In this document: one piece after another, positions 23,913-32,744 of the stretch
How positions within the stretch are numbered: position 1 is the first letter of the stretch
Layout: every line of letters begins with the position of its first letter
Assembly: GCA_945881835.1 (NCBI GenBank)
Contig: CAMCVP010000003.1
Coordinates: 1-64,000, forward strand
Length of the DNA stretch: 64,000 nucleotides
Origin: Chryseobacterium gleum
Lineage (GTDB): Bacteria; Bacteroidota; Bacteroidia; Flavobacteriales_D; Sanyastnellaceae
Reading direction: 5' to 3'
Notes under the pieces: model-generated
Seen by the model: only the letters and a program-made list of their open reading frames with translations
Told to the model about the DNA's origin: nothing
The model's database searches: none
Position numbers and translations under genes: made by a program

Positions 23913-25949
23913 ATGCAATTCAAATTGATAACAGATTTCACACCAGGGGGTGATCAGCCAACGGCTATTCATGATTTGGTTAAGGGTGTGAATGACAATG
24001 AAAAATATCAAACATTGCTCGGTGTTACCGGAAGTGGTAAGACTTTTACTATTGCTAATGTAATTCAGCAAACACAACGGCCAACGCTTATTCTAAGTCA
24101 TAATAAAACTCTTGCGGCGCAATTATACTCGGAGTTCAAGCAGTTCTTTCCAGAGAATTTGGTCGAGTATTTTGTGAGTTATTACGACTACTATCAGCCA
24201 GAAGCCTATCTGCCTGTTACGAATACTTACATCGAAAAAGACTTAAGCATAAATAAGGAAATTGAAAAGCTTCGTCTTGCTGCGACTAGTGCATTATTGA
24301 GCGGAAGACGCGATGTAATTGTCGTTGCGAGTATTTCGTGCATATACGGAATTGGTAATCCGCAGGAATTTCATAAAAGCGTTATTCCCATTCACGTGGG
24401 AATGAAGTTGGGAAGACAGTCCTTTTTGTATAAGTTGGTAGAGTCTTTATACAGCAGAACTAACGCGGAATTAGAACGCGGAATGTTTAGGGTGAAAGGC
24501 GATACAGTAGATATTTTCTTGGCCTATGCCGATTATGCTTTACGTGTAGTGTTTTTCGGGAATGAAATTGAAAGCATAAAAATGTTGGATCCAGTTTTAG
24601 GAAAAACGTCTACCTCATTCGACCAGACAACCATCTTTCCTGCGAACTTATTTGTTACATCGAAGGAAACGTTGCATGATGCCATCTGGCAGATTCAACA
24701 AGACATGGTGGTGCAGACAGCAAACTTTAACAAGGAAGGGAAAACGCTCGAAGCGAAACGATTGGAAGAGCGCGTGAATTACGATATTGAAATGATGAAG
24801 GAACTCGGGTATTGCTCGGGTATTGAGAATTACAGTAGGTACTTTGATCGAAGACAGCCAGGTGAGCGCCCTTTCTGTTTGCTCGATTATTTTCCAGATG
24901 ATTTTTTAATGGTTATTGATGAGAGCCACGTTTCGGTTCCTCAGGTAGGCGCTATGTTTGGAGGAGATCGTTCACGAAAGGTGAACTTGATTGAACACGG
25001 ATTTCGATTGATTTCAGCAATGGATAATCGCCCCTTGACTTTCGACGAATTCGAGTCAATTCAGAACCAGGTCATCTTCGTTTCTGCAACTCCTGCCGAT
25101 TTCGAATTACGCAAAACGGAAGGTGTTGTTGTTGAACAAGTCGTTCGTCCTACAGGGTTGCTCGATCCACCTATTGAAGTGCGCCCTTCGTTGAATCAAG
25201 TCGATGATTTGATGAATGAAATTCAGAAGACAATTGAGGCTGGAGAGCGTGTTTTGGTGACAACATTAACCAAGCGCATGGCTGAAGAACTTCACAAATA
25301 CCTAGACCGAATGAATGTAAAGTGCAGATACATTCACAGTGAAGTGGACACACTTGAACGGATAAATATTCTTGGGCAATTGCGTGAAGGGGAGATTGAT
25401 GTACTTATCGGAGTGAATCTGTTGAGGGAAGGTTTAGATCTTCCGGAAGTTAGCTTAGTTGCTATTTTAGATGCGGATAAGGAAGGTTTTTTAAGGAATA
25501 GAAGATCTCTCACGCAGACAGCGGGAAGAGCTGCAAGAAATGTGCACGGAAGGGTTATTTTTTACGCCGATAAAATAACCGGAAGTATGGCCCAAACCAT
25601 TGATGAAACTGAACGTAGAAGGCAAAAGCAAATGGAGTTTAACACATTGAATGGAATAGAGCCTACGCAAATATTCAAGCATAAAACATCTATACTTCGT
25701 CAGGCAAGCGACATTATGGAAATGAAGCCGCGTGTTTATTCCGAAGTCGATTTTGCCAAGCCTTCAATTGCCGCAGATCCAGTAATGGCGAACTGGGGAG
25801 AAAAAGAAATTCAAAAGGCAATGTCTGCTGCTAGACGCAAAATGGAAAAAGCGGCAGAGAATTTGGAATTCATGGAAGCAGCCGAATACAGAGACGAAAT
25901 GAAGGCCTTGGAAGAAAGATTAACAGAATTATATTCAAATCCATTATGA
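23913..25949 (+). CDS. uvrB: Excinuclease ABC subunit B
   Basis: A 678-residue UvrB of normal length, the damage-verification helicase of nucleotide excision repair. Visible elements are Walker A GVTGSGKT (37-44), the damage-probing beta-hairpin region FVSYYDYYQPEAYLP, the helicase box VIDESHVSVPQVGAMFGGDR, motif V/VI (GVNLLREGLDLPEVSLVAIL, TQTAGRAARN) and the C-terminal UVR coiled-coil motif (MEAAEYRDEMKALE) that binds UvrC. Its stop overlaps the next ATG by 4 bases (ATGA), linking it to a lipoprotein gene of unrelated function. Confidence 0.97.
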   Translation: MQFKLITDFTPGGDQPTAIHDLVKGVNDNEKYQTLLGVTGSGKTFTIANVIQQTQRPTLILSHNKTLAAQLYSEFKQFFPENLVEYFVSYYDYYQPEAYLPVTNTYIEKDLSINKEIEKLRLAATSALLSGRRDVIVVASISCIYGIGNPQEFHKSVIPIHVGMKLGRQSFLYKLVESLYSRTNAELERGMFRVKGDTVDIFLAYADYALRVVFFGNEIESIKMLDPVLGKTSTSFDQTTIFPANLFVTSKETLHDAIWQIQQDMVVQTANFNKEGKTLEAKRLEERVNYDIEMMKELGYCSGIENYSRYFDRRQPGERPFCLLDYFPDDFLMVIDESHVSVPQVGAMFGGDRSRKVNLIEHGFRLISAMDNRPLTFDEFESIQNQVIFVSATPADFELRKTEGVVVEQVVRPTGLLDPPIEVRPSLNQVDDLMNEIQKTIEAGERVLVTTLTKRMAEELHKYLDRMNVKCRYIHSEVDTLERINILGQLREGEIDVLIGVNLLREGLDLPEVSLVAILDADKEGFLRNRRSLTQTAGRAARNVHGRVIFYADKITGSMAQTIDETERRRQKQMEFNTLNGIEPTQIFKHKTSILRQASDIMEMKPRVYSEVDFAKPSIAADPVMANWGEKEIQKAMSAARRKMEKAAENLEFMEAAEYRDEMKALEERLTELYSNPL

Positions 25950-26413
25950 AAAAGCACTTAGTCGTTTATTTAGCCACAATCCTCGTGGTAATTTTTGCTT
26001 CTTGCAAGCGAAGTAAGGAAGTGGCAGTGGTTCCAGCAAAGGAATTTCCGAGCATTGAGAATATTTTACCCTTACAACTTCCTTCGGAAACTAATTTTAA
26101 AGGACTTTCAGATAATTTTGAAGTTTTAGAGACTCACCAAGACGGTGGTTTCTTAATAGTCAAAGTTGCTTATTCCGGCGGTTGCAATGAACATTTTTTC
26201 GAAGCGTCATGGGATGAAATGTACATGAAGAGTTTGCCTCCTCAAGTGAATGTTCGGCTTACGCATGTAAACAATGACGATGCTTGCCGAGCTAGAATAG
26301 AGAAAGAAGTGGCAATTGATTTACGTAAGTTGTTTTTGAATACCCCCAATAATGTGATGGTTATTTTAAATGGAAATGCAGAGGGGAAAATCCTTGTAGC
26401 TCCTCAAGAATAG
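25946..26413 (+). CDS. Small lipoprotein of unknown function
   Basis: A 155-residue protein with a lipoprotein signal peptide and lipobox IFASC (Cys at about residue 20). The mature part has a conserved-looking YSGGCNEHFFEASW motif, a later Cys (DDACRAR) and a C-terminal VMVILNG strand. The GGC-x-EH pattern resembles NigD-like and related Bacteroidota lipoproteins, but I cannot assign a family safely. It starts in the uvrB stop codon; the next gene follows after a 77-base gap with its own promoter. Confidence 0.75.
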   Translation: MKKHLVVYLATILVVIFASCKRSKEVAVVPAKEFPSIENILPLQLPSETNFKGLSDNFEVLETHQDGGFLIVKVAYSGGCNEHFFEASWDEMYMKSLPPQVNVRLTHVNNDDACRARIEKEVAIDLRKLFLNTPNNVMVILNGNAEGKILVAPQE

Positions 26414-26462
26414 GAATTTCAGTCGTATAGCATTTTGTTATTTGGTTTTCGTTGGATTGAAT

Positions 26463-26470
26463 TATCTTCA
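26463..26470 (+). promoter_or_regulatory. Probable promoter of the secreted protease gene
   Basis: TATCTTCA (-7, two mismatches in the TTTG half) lies 17 bases downstream of TTTG (26442-26445, -33). The ATG is 20 bases further on. Confidence 0.45.
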
Positions 26471-26490
26471 CGATTGAAACCAAATATCAT

Positions 26491-28743
26491 ATGATAAAAA
26501 AACTACTTTCTGTATTCGCGTTTTCGTTTGCTTTCGCAGCAACGGCTCAAGTTTCTTTCGGCGGATTCCCTTTTAATTGGGAAGATAAGCACGTGAGTTC
26601 TCAAATTTCTTTCGCAACAATGCCAGCCATTGATCTGGAGGCATTGGCCGCTGAGGATGCGGTTGTTGATCAATACAAAGAAGCGCCTTACCGCTTCGGT
26701 TTCGAACATGAAACCGCATTCGGAATTAATCAAGCTTCATGGAGATCAATCGATAATGATAAAAGCATGTGGCAATTCGGAATTGAATGTGCTGGCGCAA
26801 GAACAATCAATTTAATTTTCGAAGATTTTTATCTTCCAAAAGGCGCAGAGATGTTCATTTGGTCTGCTGATCGCGAAGAGTTTTTGGGTTCGTTCAATCA
26901 TAAAAACAATCAAGAGTATCGAGTTTTAGCGACTTCAATTTTACAGCATGATAAGGTTGTTGTTGAAGTGCAAGCTTTGAATTCAGTAAAAGAGCAAGTG
27001 TCTTTTGTTATTTCAATGGTTGTGCACGGATACCGTCCGGTATTGATAAACCACTTTGCAGATTTCGATGAAGATCGCGGCCCTTATGGAACAAGTGGTT
27101 CTTGCAACAATAATGTGAATTGCCCTGTTGGTGCGGCTTGGCAAGTTGAGAAGAGGTCGGTAGGTTTGATATTAAGCGGAGGAAGTGCCAGCTGCACAGG
27201 TGCTTTGGTGAACAACACCGCTAACGACGGAACACCTTATTTCCTAACGGCTAACCACTGCTATTCCGCGGGTGCCACTCCAAGTTGGGTGTTTGTTTTC
27301 AATCACGAAACGACAGGATGTACAGGTTCTACAGGTCCAACAAATCAAACGATTTCAGGATGTACTTTAAGAGCAAAGAATGCCGGAAGCGATTTTTGCC
27401 TGGTTCAATTAAGTTCAACCCCTCCGGCAAATTACAATGTGCAGTATGCTGGTTGGGACGCAAGCGATGCAGCAACAGTTACCTCAGCTACTTGCATTCA
27501 TCATCCTTCAGGAGACTTAAAAAAGATTTCATTTGAGAACAATGCAGTTCCGCAAGGGACGTGGTCAGGTGCGCAAACATGGGATGTTCAGCAGTGGGAT
27601 GACGGTATTACAGAACCAGGTTCTTCGGGATCTCCGCTATTCGACCAGAACCATAGAATCATTGGACAATTGTTCGGTGGCGGTTCTGCTTGTAATGGGG
27701 CAAATGAAAACGGACAAGGCGATTCTTACGGAAGATTTGGAGTAAGTTGGGACGCGGGGGCATCTGCTTCTTCACGATTGAAGGAATGGTTAGATCCAGG
27801 TAATACAGGAATGCAAATTGTTGATGGTTATCCAACAGGGGCAGTTGTTGCACAAATAGATGCCTCAGCAGCGAGCATTACAAATGTTCCTTCTAATATT
27901 TGCGGATCTTCAGTCTCTCCTGTTTTCTCTTTGATGAACAATGGCGCAACTACTTTAACATCATGCACAATTCAGTACACGGTGAATGGCGGTTCTGTCC
28001 AAACGATTAACTGGACGGGTTCAATTGCGCAATACGGTTCTACGAATGTTAATCTTCCAGCTATAACGCTTACAAACGGTTCCAATACCATTGTTGTTAC
28101 CGTTGCGAATCCGAACGGTTCAACCGATGAGAACGCAAACAACAACTCTGTTTCGATCTCGTGCAACGCTATAGTAGGCCCCACAGTGACTGTAAACGTA
28201 GATATCACTTTCGATAATTATTCGGAAGAAACTTCTTGGGAGATTATTCAAAATGGAAACGTATTGGCTTCTTCCAATGGCTTATACCCTGCCGGAGGAA
28301 CTTCAATCAGTGAAACGGTATGTCTGGCTCCGGGATGTTATGATTTTGTAATTAGTGACGATTATGGTGATGGTCTTTGTTGCACATACGGCAACGGAAG
28401 TTACGAGGTGTCAGACGCAACGGGTGCGTCATTAGCGGCGGGCGGGACTTTCACAAATTCTGAAACGACCAACTTCTGTGTTTCGGGAAGTAGTGTTGAA
28501 GGTATAATTGAAACAACGATTACACTTTATCCAAACCCAGCTCAAAACGAAATTCAATTGATTGGTGCGTTGGCAAACTCTTCTTTGTACATAATCGATG
28601 TTGCTGGAAATGTAGTTGTTTCAACCAAAACAATGAGCGCAAATGTTAAGGTAGATACATCTTCATTGGCAAATGGATATTATATCGTGAAGTTGGTTTC
28701 TGCAGGAAAAGTAGATTCTCTTCCGTTAATCATTAAAAAGTAA
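26491..28743 (+). CDS. Secreted trypsin-fold (S1, lysyl-endopeptidase-like) protease with T9SS sorting domain
   Basis: A 750-residue protein: signal peptide (1-about 19), an N-terminal pro/beta region to ~190, and a chymotrypsin-fold domain of the Achromobacter protease I type. The triad read from sequence is His256 (FLTANHCYS), Asp301 (AGSDFCLVQL) and Ser379 (EPGSSGSPLF). Paired cysteines around these motifs suggest disulfides. A CARDB-like domain spans ~450-560, then a beta domain with DDYGDGLCCTYGNGSY, and a T9SS type A sorting domain (ITLYPNPAQNEIQL, ending LPLIIKK). Lys specificity is only inferred from family resemblance. It has its own promoter and terminator. Confidence 0.9.
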   Translation: MIKKLLSVFAFSFAFAATAQVSFGGFPFNWEDKHVSSQISFATMPAIDLEALAAEDAVVDQYKEAPYRFGFEHETAFGINQASWRSIDNDKSMWQFGIECAGARTINLIFEDFYLPKGAEMFIWSADREEFLGSFNHKNNQEYRVLATSILQHDKVVVEVQALNSVKEQVSFVISMVVHGYRPVLINHFADFDEDRGPYGTSGSCNNNVNCPVGAAWQVEKRSVGLILSGGSASCTGALVNNTANDGTPYFLTANHCYSAGATPSWVFVFNHETTGCTGSTGPTNQTISGCTLRAKNAGSDFCLVQLSSTPPANYNVQYAGWDASDAATVTSATCIHHPSGDLKKISFENNAVPQGTWSGAQTWDVQQWDDGITEPGSSGSPLFDQNHRIIGQLFGGGSACNGANENGQGDSYGRFGVSWDAGASASSRLKEWLDPGNTGMQIVDGYPTGAVVAQIDASAASITNVPSNICGSSVSPVFSLMNNGATTLTSCTIQYTVNGGSVQTINWTGSIAQYGSTNVNLPAITLTNGSNTIVVTVANPNGSTDENANNNSVSISCNAIVGPTVTVNVDITFDNYSEETSWEIIQNGNVLASSNGLYPAGGTSISETVCLAPGCYDFVISDDYGDGLCCTYGNGSYEVSDATGASLAAGGTFTNSETTNFCVSGSSVEGIIETTITLYPNPAQNEIQLIGALANSSLYIIDVAGNVVVSTKTMSANVKVDTSSLANGYYIVKLVSAGKVDSLPLIIKK

Positions 28744-28766
28744 ATAGATTCTCATCTATTGTGAAT

Positions 28767-28794
28767 AAAAAGGCCCGTCTAACGGGCCTTTTTT
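28767..28794 (+). terminator. Rho-independent terminator after the protease gene
   Basis: An AAAAAGGCCCGT / ACGGGCCTTTTT stem with a three-base loop and T-run lies 23 bases after the stop codon. Confidence 0.92.
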
Positions 28795-28818
28795 ATTGCT
28801 GCAAACTGAAGTGCAGAG

Positions 28819-28826
28819 TAATTTCG
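28819..28826 (+). promoter_or_regulatory. Probable -7 element for the glycosyltransferase operon
   Basis: TAATTTCG (one mismatch) lies 8 bases before the ATG at 28835, again leaving almost no leader. Confidence 0.5.
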
Positions 28827-28834
28827 CAAGACTC

Positions 28835-29989
28835 ATGGAAAAAACATTCGCAATTTGGATTTGGAACTTCTCAGTAATTGAATTGACGCTGCTTTCTATC
28901 GTAGCACTGTCGTTTCTTGTTCAGGTCTATTACAACTTGAAGTATTTCTTATCAGCGACAAAGGGAAAGAAAGTAGAAGGTGATTCACCAGATGGCGTTT
29001 CAGTGATCGTTTGCGCGCGAAACGAAGAAGCGAACTTGATGGAACTTATTCCAATAATAATGGAACAAGATTTTCCCAAGTTTCAATTAATCGTTGTGAA
29101 CGATAGCAGCTGGGACGATACCGCAGATATACTAAAAGCACTTCAGGTTTCTTATCCGAGTATTCACATCATTGAAATCAATGAAGACAAGCAATTAATG
29201 CAGGGAAAGAAATTTGCATTGACGCTTGGAATTAAGGCGGCTATTCATGATGTTGTGCTACTAACCGACGCAGACTGTAGACCCGCAAGTCGGAATTGGA
29301 TTTCTGAAATGACCAGGGGAATAGGAGAAAGGAAGGAAATTACACTTGGATTCAGCAATTACAAGAAGTATCCGGGCTATTTGAATAAGTTTATTCGATT
29401 CGACGCTTTTATAGCGGGATTGAATTACTTAGGGTTTGCCAAAACAGGCAAGCCGTACATGGGTGTTGGAAGAAACCTGTGCTACACAAAAACTGCGTTT
29501 TTTCGCATAGGAGGATTTAGAACACATTACAAATTGGCATCGGGTGACGATGATTTGTTCGTAAAAGAAGCATCCTCCGCTCGTAATACTCAGAATGCAT
29601 TTCATTACGACGCGCAGACAATATCAGAGCCTCACAAAACCTGGTCTAAATGGGCGTTCCAGAAGAAACGTCATTTTACAACAGCCCCGCTTTACAAATT
29701 TGGTGTGAAGTTTTCTTTGATGCTTTGGCCTTCAACATATTTTACATTGTGGATTTCGGCGATTACATTGTCAATCATTTATCAGAACCCAATGCTCTGG
29801 TCTGTTTTAGGAGGAATAATTTTCTTAAGGTATATCATACAATTTATTGTTTTAAATGTGTCTTGCAATAGACTGAAACTATCGAAGGACATTCTTTGGC
29901 TGTTCCCATTGTTAGAGAAGCATCTTTTTTTAGTACATTCGGTCCTTTACCTGCATAACCTCGTGCGTAAACCTCAGAAATGGAATTGA
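28835..29989 (+). CDS. Membrane-bound family 2 glycosyltransferase
   Basis: A 384-residue GT2 enzyme. An N-terminal hydrophobic segment (residues ~13-35) is followed by the GT-A domain with VSVIVCARNEEANLMELIP, the VVNDSSWDDTADI nucleotide site, the DxD-type LTDADCRPAS and the acceptor/base motif ASGDDDLFVKEA. Two to three C-terminal helices (FSLMLWPSTYFTLWISAITL onward) complete the membrane anchor. The sugar and acceptor are unknown. I prefer the ATG at 28835 over the in-frame TTG at 28796, which lies in the terminator's T-run. Its 3' end overlaps the sigma-factor gene by 10 bases. Confidence 0.87.
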   Translation: MEKTFAIWIWNFSVIELTLLSIVALSFLVQVYYNLKYFLSATKGKKVEGDSPDGVSVIVCARNEEANLMELIPIIMEQDFPKFQLIVVNDSSWDDTADILKALQVSYPSIHIIEINEDKQLMQGKKFALTLGIKAAIHDVVLLTDADCRPASRNWISEMTRGIGERKEITLGFSNYKKYPGYLNKFIRFDAFIAGLNYLGFAKTGKPYMGVGRNLCYTKTAFFRIGGFRTHYKLASGDDDLFVKEASSARNTQNAFHYDAQTISEPHKTWSKWAFQKKRHFTTAPLYKFGVKFSLMLWPSTYFTLWISAITLSIIYQNPMLWSVLGGIIFLRYIIQFIVLNVSCNRLKLSKDILWLFPLLEKHLFLVHSVLYLHNLVRKPQKWN

Positions 29990-30588
29990 TAGAGCACTTA
30001 TCGGATAAAGCCAAAAAGGACTACCAGCTTGTGATGCGAGCACTGAACGACAAAGATCAGCGCGCCTACACTGAAATTATGGGCAGGTACAAAGATTCGG
30101 TTTACTTCATGTTGCTCAAAATGGTCAATAATTCCGATGATGCAGAGGACTTAACCATTGAAACATTTAGCAAAGCTTTTAAACGTCTAGACCAATACTC
30201 GCCGCAATTTGCCTTTTCAACCTGGTTGTTCAAAATAGCTTCTAATCATTCCATTGATTTTATCCGGAAGAAAAGAATTAAGGCAATTTCCATTGATCAA
30301 GGATTCTCAAAAGATGACGGAGAATCATACGTTATCCCAGTGAAGGAGGATAGCTTAGACCCCGAAGAGGCTATGCAAAAAGATGAGCGTATTCAACGTA
30401 TGCGCGATGTTGTTGAGAAATTGAAACCGCGTTACAAACGATTGGTTGAATTAAGATATTTTGAAGAAAAATCATACGAGGAAATCTCTGAGATTTTAGA
30501 ATTACCCCTAGGAACGGTAAAAGCACAACTCTTCCGTGCACGCGATTTCATGTTTGATTTAATGAAAACTACCAAGGGTAACTTTTAA
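29980..30588 (+). CDS. RNA polymerase sigma-70 family (ECF-type) sigma factor
   Basis: A 202-residue two-domain sigma factor. Region 2 (residues ~25-105) has DAEDLTIETFSKAFKRLDQY then FAFSTWLFKIASNHSIDFIR. Region 4 (~145-195) has LVELRYFEEKSYEEISEILE followed by LPLGTVKAQLFRAR. No sigma-3 domain is present. There is no anti-sigma factor next to it, unusual for stress-type ECFs but common for the growth-type ECFs of Bacteroidota that precede housekeeping genes. The start lies 10 bases inside the GT2 gene, and its stop overlaps rsmG (TAATG). Confidence 0.93.
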   Translation: MELIEHLSDKAKKDYQLVMRALNDKDQRAYTEIMGRYKDSVYFMLLKMVNNSDDAEDLTIETFSKAFKRLDQYSPQFAFSTWLFKIASNHSIDFIRKKRIKAISIDQGFSKDDGESYVIPVKEDSLDPEEAMQKDERIQRMRDVVEKLKPRYKRLVELRYFEEKSYEEISEILELPLGTVKAQLFRARDFMFDLMKTTKGNF

Positions 30589-31214
30589 TGTCAATAAGAG
30601 AAAAACTATCTCCTTACTTCACGTTTACGGAAGTGCAGTGGGAACAATTCCAAAAATTAGAGGAAGTCATTTTAGACTGGAATCAACGTGTAAATGTTGT
30701 TTCAAGAAAAGACACCAGCGAATTTGTAGAACGTCATGTTCTGCATAGTCTGAGTATCTTTAAGTTCCTTCCCTTCACACCAAAATCAAATGTCTTGGAC
30801 TTGGGAACCGGTGGCGGCTTTCCAGGACTGCCTTTAGCCATTGCCAATCCAGAAACAGAGTTTTTGTTGGTAGATAGCATTGGTAAGAAAATTATGGTCG
30901 TTAATGAAGCCATTGAATTCATTGGCTTAAAAAACGTAAAAACCGTTCATGGAAGGGTAGAAGCGGTAAAAGGTCAATTCGATTTTGTGGTGAGTCGCGC
31001 TGTTGCACCTGCCGAAGAACTGTTAATGTGGACAAGAGGTAAGTACAAAAAGGAAGACCAGAACGGAATTCCAAATGGACTTATCTGCTTGAAAGGTGGC
31101 GACCTAAAAGAAGAGCTTAAATCCTTGAAGAAGCATGCGGAAGTCTTCGACTTATCGCAATACTTCTCTCAAGAATTATTCGAAACGAAGAAGTTAGTCT
31201 ACATTCCTCAATAA
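30588..31214 (+). CDS. rsmG: 16S rRNA (guanine-527-N7) methyltransferase
   Basis: A 208-residue SAM-dependent methyltransferase (GidB fold). Signatures are VEEVILDWNQRVNVVSRKD-like (residues ~20-45), VERHVLHSLSIF, the SAM loop NVLDLGTGGGFPGLPLAIA and FDFVVSRAVAPAEEL. It methylates G527 of 16S rRNA in the decoding region; loss gives low-level streptomycin resistance in other species. Translation is coupled to the sigma-factor gene by one-base overlap. It abuts the convergent small lipoprotein gene with zero bases between stop codons. Confidence 0.95.
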   Translation: MSIREKLSPYFTFTEVQWEQFQKLEEVILDWNQRVNVVSRKDTSEFVERHVLHSLSIFKFLPFTPKSNVLDLGTGGGFPGLPLAIANPETEFLLVDSIGKKIMVVNEAIEFIGLKNVKTVHGRVEAVKGQFDFVVSRAVAPAEELLMWTRGKYKKEDQNGIPNGLICLKGGDLKEELKSLKKHAEVFDLSQYFSQELFETKKLVYIPQ

Positions 31215-31421
31215 TTATTCTTTCTCAAGAGCATTCCTGAAATGGTAGTGCTCTGTTACTCGTTCTTCGTTGGTTTTGTACGGACGAATAGTTCCCTTTT
31301 TGTCACTGAAAAAGCAGGGGTTGTGTTTTCCTTGATGTTCAACAGATTGAACAGCAGTGCTGCAGGAGATAAGGAATGAAGACATTCCAAATACAGCCAA
31401 TAATAATTTAACTTGTTTCAT
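31215..31421 (-). CDS. Very small lipoprotein
   Basis: A 68-residue protein with a lipoprotein signal (MKQVKLLLAVFGMSSFLISC, lipobox LISC), which leaves a mature peptide of about 49 residues (STAVQSVEHQGKHNPCFFSD...). It has no recognised domain. The clear signal peptide and lipobox, plus a stop codon abutting rsmG, support a real gene. A terminator for the upstream response-regulator gene lies between the two, so it is probably transcribed separately. Confidence 0.68.
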   Translation of the reverse strand: MKQVKLLLAVFGMSSFLISCSTAVQSVEHQGKHNPCFFSDKKGTIRPYKTNEERVTEHYHFRNALEKE

Positions 31422-31485
31422 TGTGCGAATATTTTCAGTTAGGGTAATTGATGGAATTCTAATGAGAATGCCCTCTACTTAAAAC

Positions 31486-31512
31486 AAAAAAGGCCCTGGA
31501 AGGGACCTTTTT
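31486..31512 (-). terminator. Terminator of the response-regulator gene
   Basis: Reading on the minus strand, GAAAAAGGTCCCT is followed by AGGGCCTTTTTTG, a stem with one internal mismatch and a short TCC loop, then a T-run. It lies about 100 bases after the regulator's stop codon. Confidence 0.75.
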
Positions 31513-31608
31513 CGCAAACCTGCAAGGGAATTTTGAAACCAACACGCAGCTTGGAACTGCGTAACCAATTAATAGACGGAATGTTAACGGAAAGGTTGCC
31601 TTAGTTTT

Positions 31609-32313
31609 TTAAAGAAATTTATATCCAACACCTCTTATGGAAAGAAACCGTTTAACTGCGCTTGGGTGCGATTCGAAAATCTTCCTGAAGTTGAGTATGA
31701 AGTTATCAATGGTTCGATTGTGCGTCACCGTGTCGTAGCCCCAAACTTTCTCAAGTATCTCCTCGCGACTTACTGCCTCGCCCTGTTTTGAAATAAGCAG
31801 TTTCAGGAGCATGGTCTCACGCTTGGTAATCGCAACCAAACCATCTGGGGTTTGTACTTCATATTTGTTGAAGTGTATTGTGCAAGATCCAATACTAAAT
31901 GTCTCTAAATCTTCGATGGTCTTGTGTCCGTCTGATTTGCGGACAATTAACTTTTTGCTTCGAAGTAAAAGTTCTTCCCACTCGAAGGGTTTGGCCAAGT
32001 AATCGTCTCCTCCAACCTTTAATCCTTCCACTTTGTCCTTTCCTGTACCTTTTGCAGAAAGGAAAAGGACTGGCGTGTGATTTCCTCCTAATCGCAGTGT
32101 TTCACAAATGGATACGCCATCCATCTCTGGAAGCATTACATCGAGAATAATTAAATCGAAAAATTTTTCTTGAGCGGCTTTTAATGCAGCAAGACCGTTC
32201 GACTCCACGAACACATCGAACCCTTCCATTTCAAAATTTAATTTTAACGTTTTTGAAATGGAATTCTCATCTTCTGCAATGAGCAATCGGTATGTGTCTT
32301 GGGTGTTTTTCAC
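31609..32313 (-). CDS. OmpR/PhoB-family response regulator
   Basis: A 234-residue two-domain regulator. The receiver domain has the acidic pair in LLIAEDENSIS, phospho-acceptor Asp in FDLIILDVMLPEMDG, Ser/Thr in VLFLSAKGTGKDKVEGLKVG and Lys in DDYLAKPFEWEELLLR. The C-terminal winged helix (residues ~140-234) has TKRETMLLKLLISKQGEAVS with REEILEKVWGYD, then FILNFRKIFE. The start is a GTG 4 bases from a consensus -7 box. No histidine kinase is adjacent, so it is an orphan here. It is transcribed divergently from the menaquinone operon across a 38-base gap. Confidence 0.94.
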   Translation of the reverse strand: MKNTQDTYRLLIAEDENSISKTLKLNFEMEGFDVFVESNGLAALKAAQEKFFDLIILDVMLPEMDGVSICETLRLGGNHTPVLFLSAKGTGKDKVEGLKVGGDDYLAKPFEWEELLLRSKKLIVRKSDGHKTIEDLETFSIGSCTIHFNKYEVQTPDGLVAITKRETMLLKLLISKQGEAVSREEILEKVWGYDTVTHNRTIDNFILNFRKIFESHPSAVKRFLSIRGVGYKFL

Positions 32314-32317
32314 CCCG

Positions 32318-32325
32318 CAAATTTA
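32318..32325 (-). promoter_or_regulatory. -7 element for the response regulator
   Basis: Reads TAAATTTG on the minus strand (exact consensus), 4 bases from the GTG start. A plus-strand TACCTTGC (32329-32336) for the divergent thioesterase gene lies only 3 bases away. Confidence 0.65.
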
Positions 32326-32351
32326 TGCTACCTTGCACGCAAAATTGAGTT

Positions 32352-32744
32352 ATGGACCATAAATTCCATCCGGAAAATATGATCTCGCATCTGGGGATCG
32401 AAATTTTAAAGATTGAGCCAGGACGTGTCGAAGCAAGAATGCCTGTAGATAAACGGACCATTCAACCCTTCGGTTTGTTGCACGGTGGTGCTAGCGCAGT
32501 GTTAGCGGAAACCATTGGAAGCATTGGTGCGCATGAGAGTGTGAAAGAAGAAGGCGGAATAGCTGTAGGTCTAGAACTGAATATTAATCACCTCAAATCG
32601 GCCAAAACCGATTTCGTCTATGGCGTGGGAGAACCCATTCATATAGGCAGAAGCACGCAAGTGTGGGACGTGAAGATTCGCGATCATGCTGGAAATCTAA
32701 TCGCGATTGCGCGGCTAACAGTAATGGTGAAATACGCGCAATGA
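32352..32744 (+). CDS. menI: Hotdog-fold thioesterase, probably 1,4-dihydroxy-2-naphthoyl-CoA hydrolase
   Basis: A 130-residue single hotdog domain of the PaaI/YdiI type. The catalytic region is QPFGLLHGGASAVLAETIGS (His-Gly-Gly, then Glu), followed by GIAVGLELNINHLKSAK. Members of this family hydrolyse DHNA-CoA in menaquinone synthesis. Its position as first gene of a menF-menD-menB-menA-menC-menE operon strongly supports that role. The stop overlaps the next start in an ATGA junction (32741-32744). Confidence 0.85.
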   Translation: MDHKFHPENMISHLGIEILKIEPGRVEARMPVDKRTIQPFGLLHGGASAVLAETIGSIGAHESVKEEGGIAVGLELNINHLKSAKTDFVYGVGEPIHIGRSTQVWDVKIRDHAGNLIAIARLTVMVKYAQ

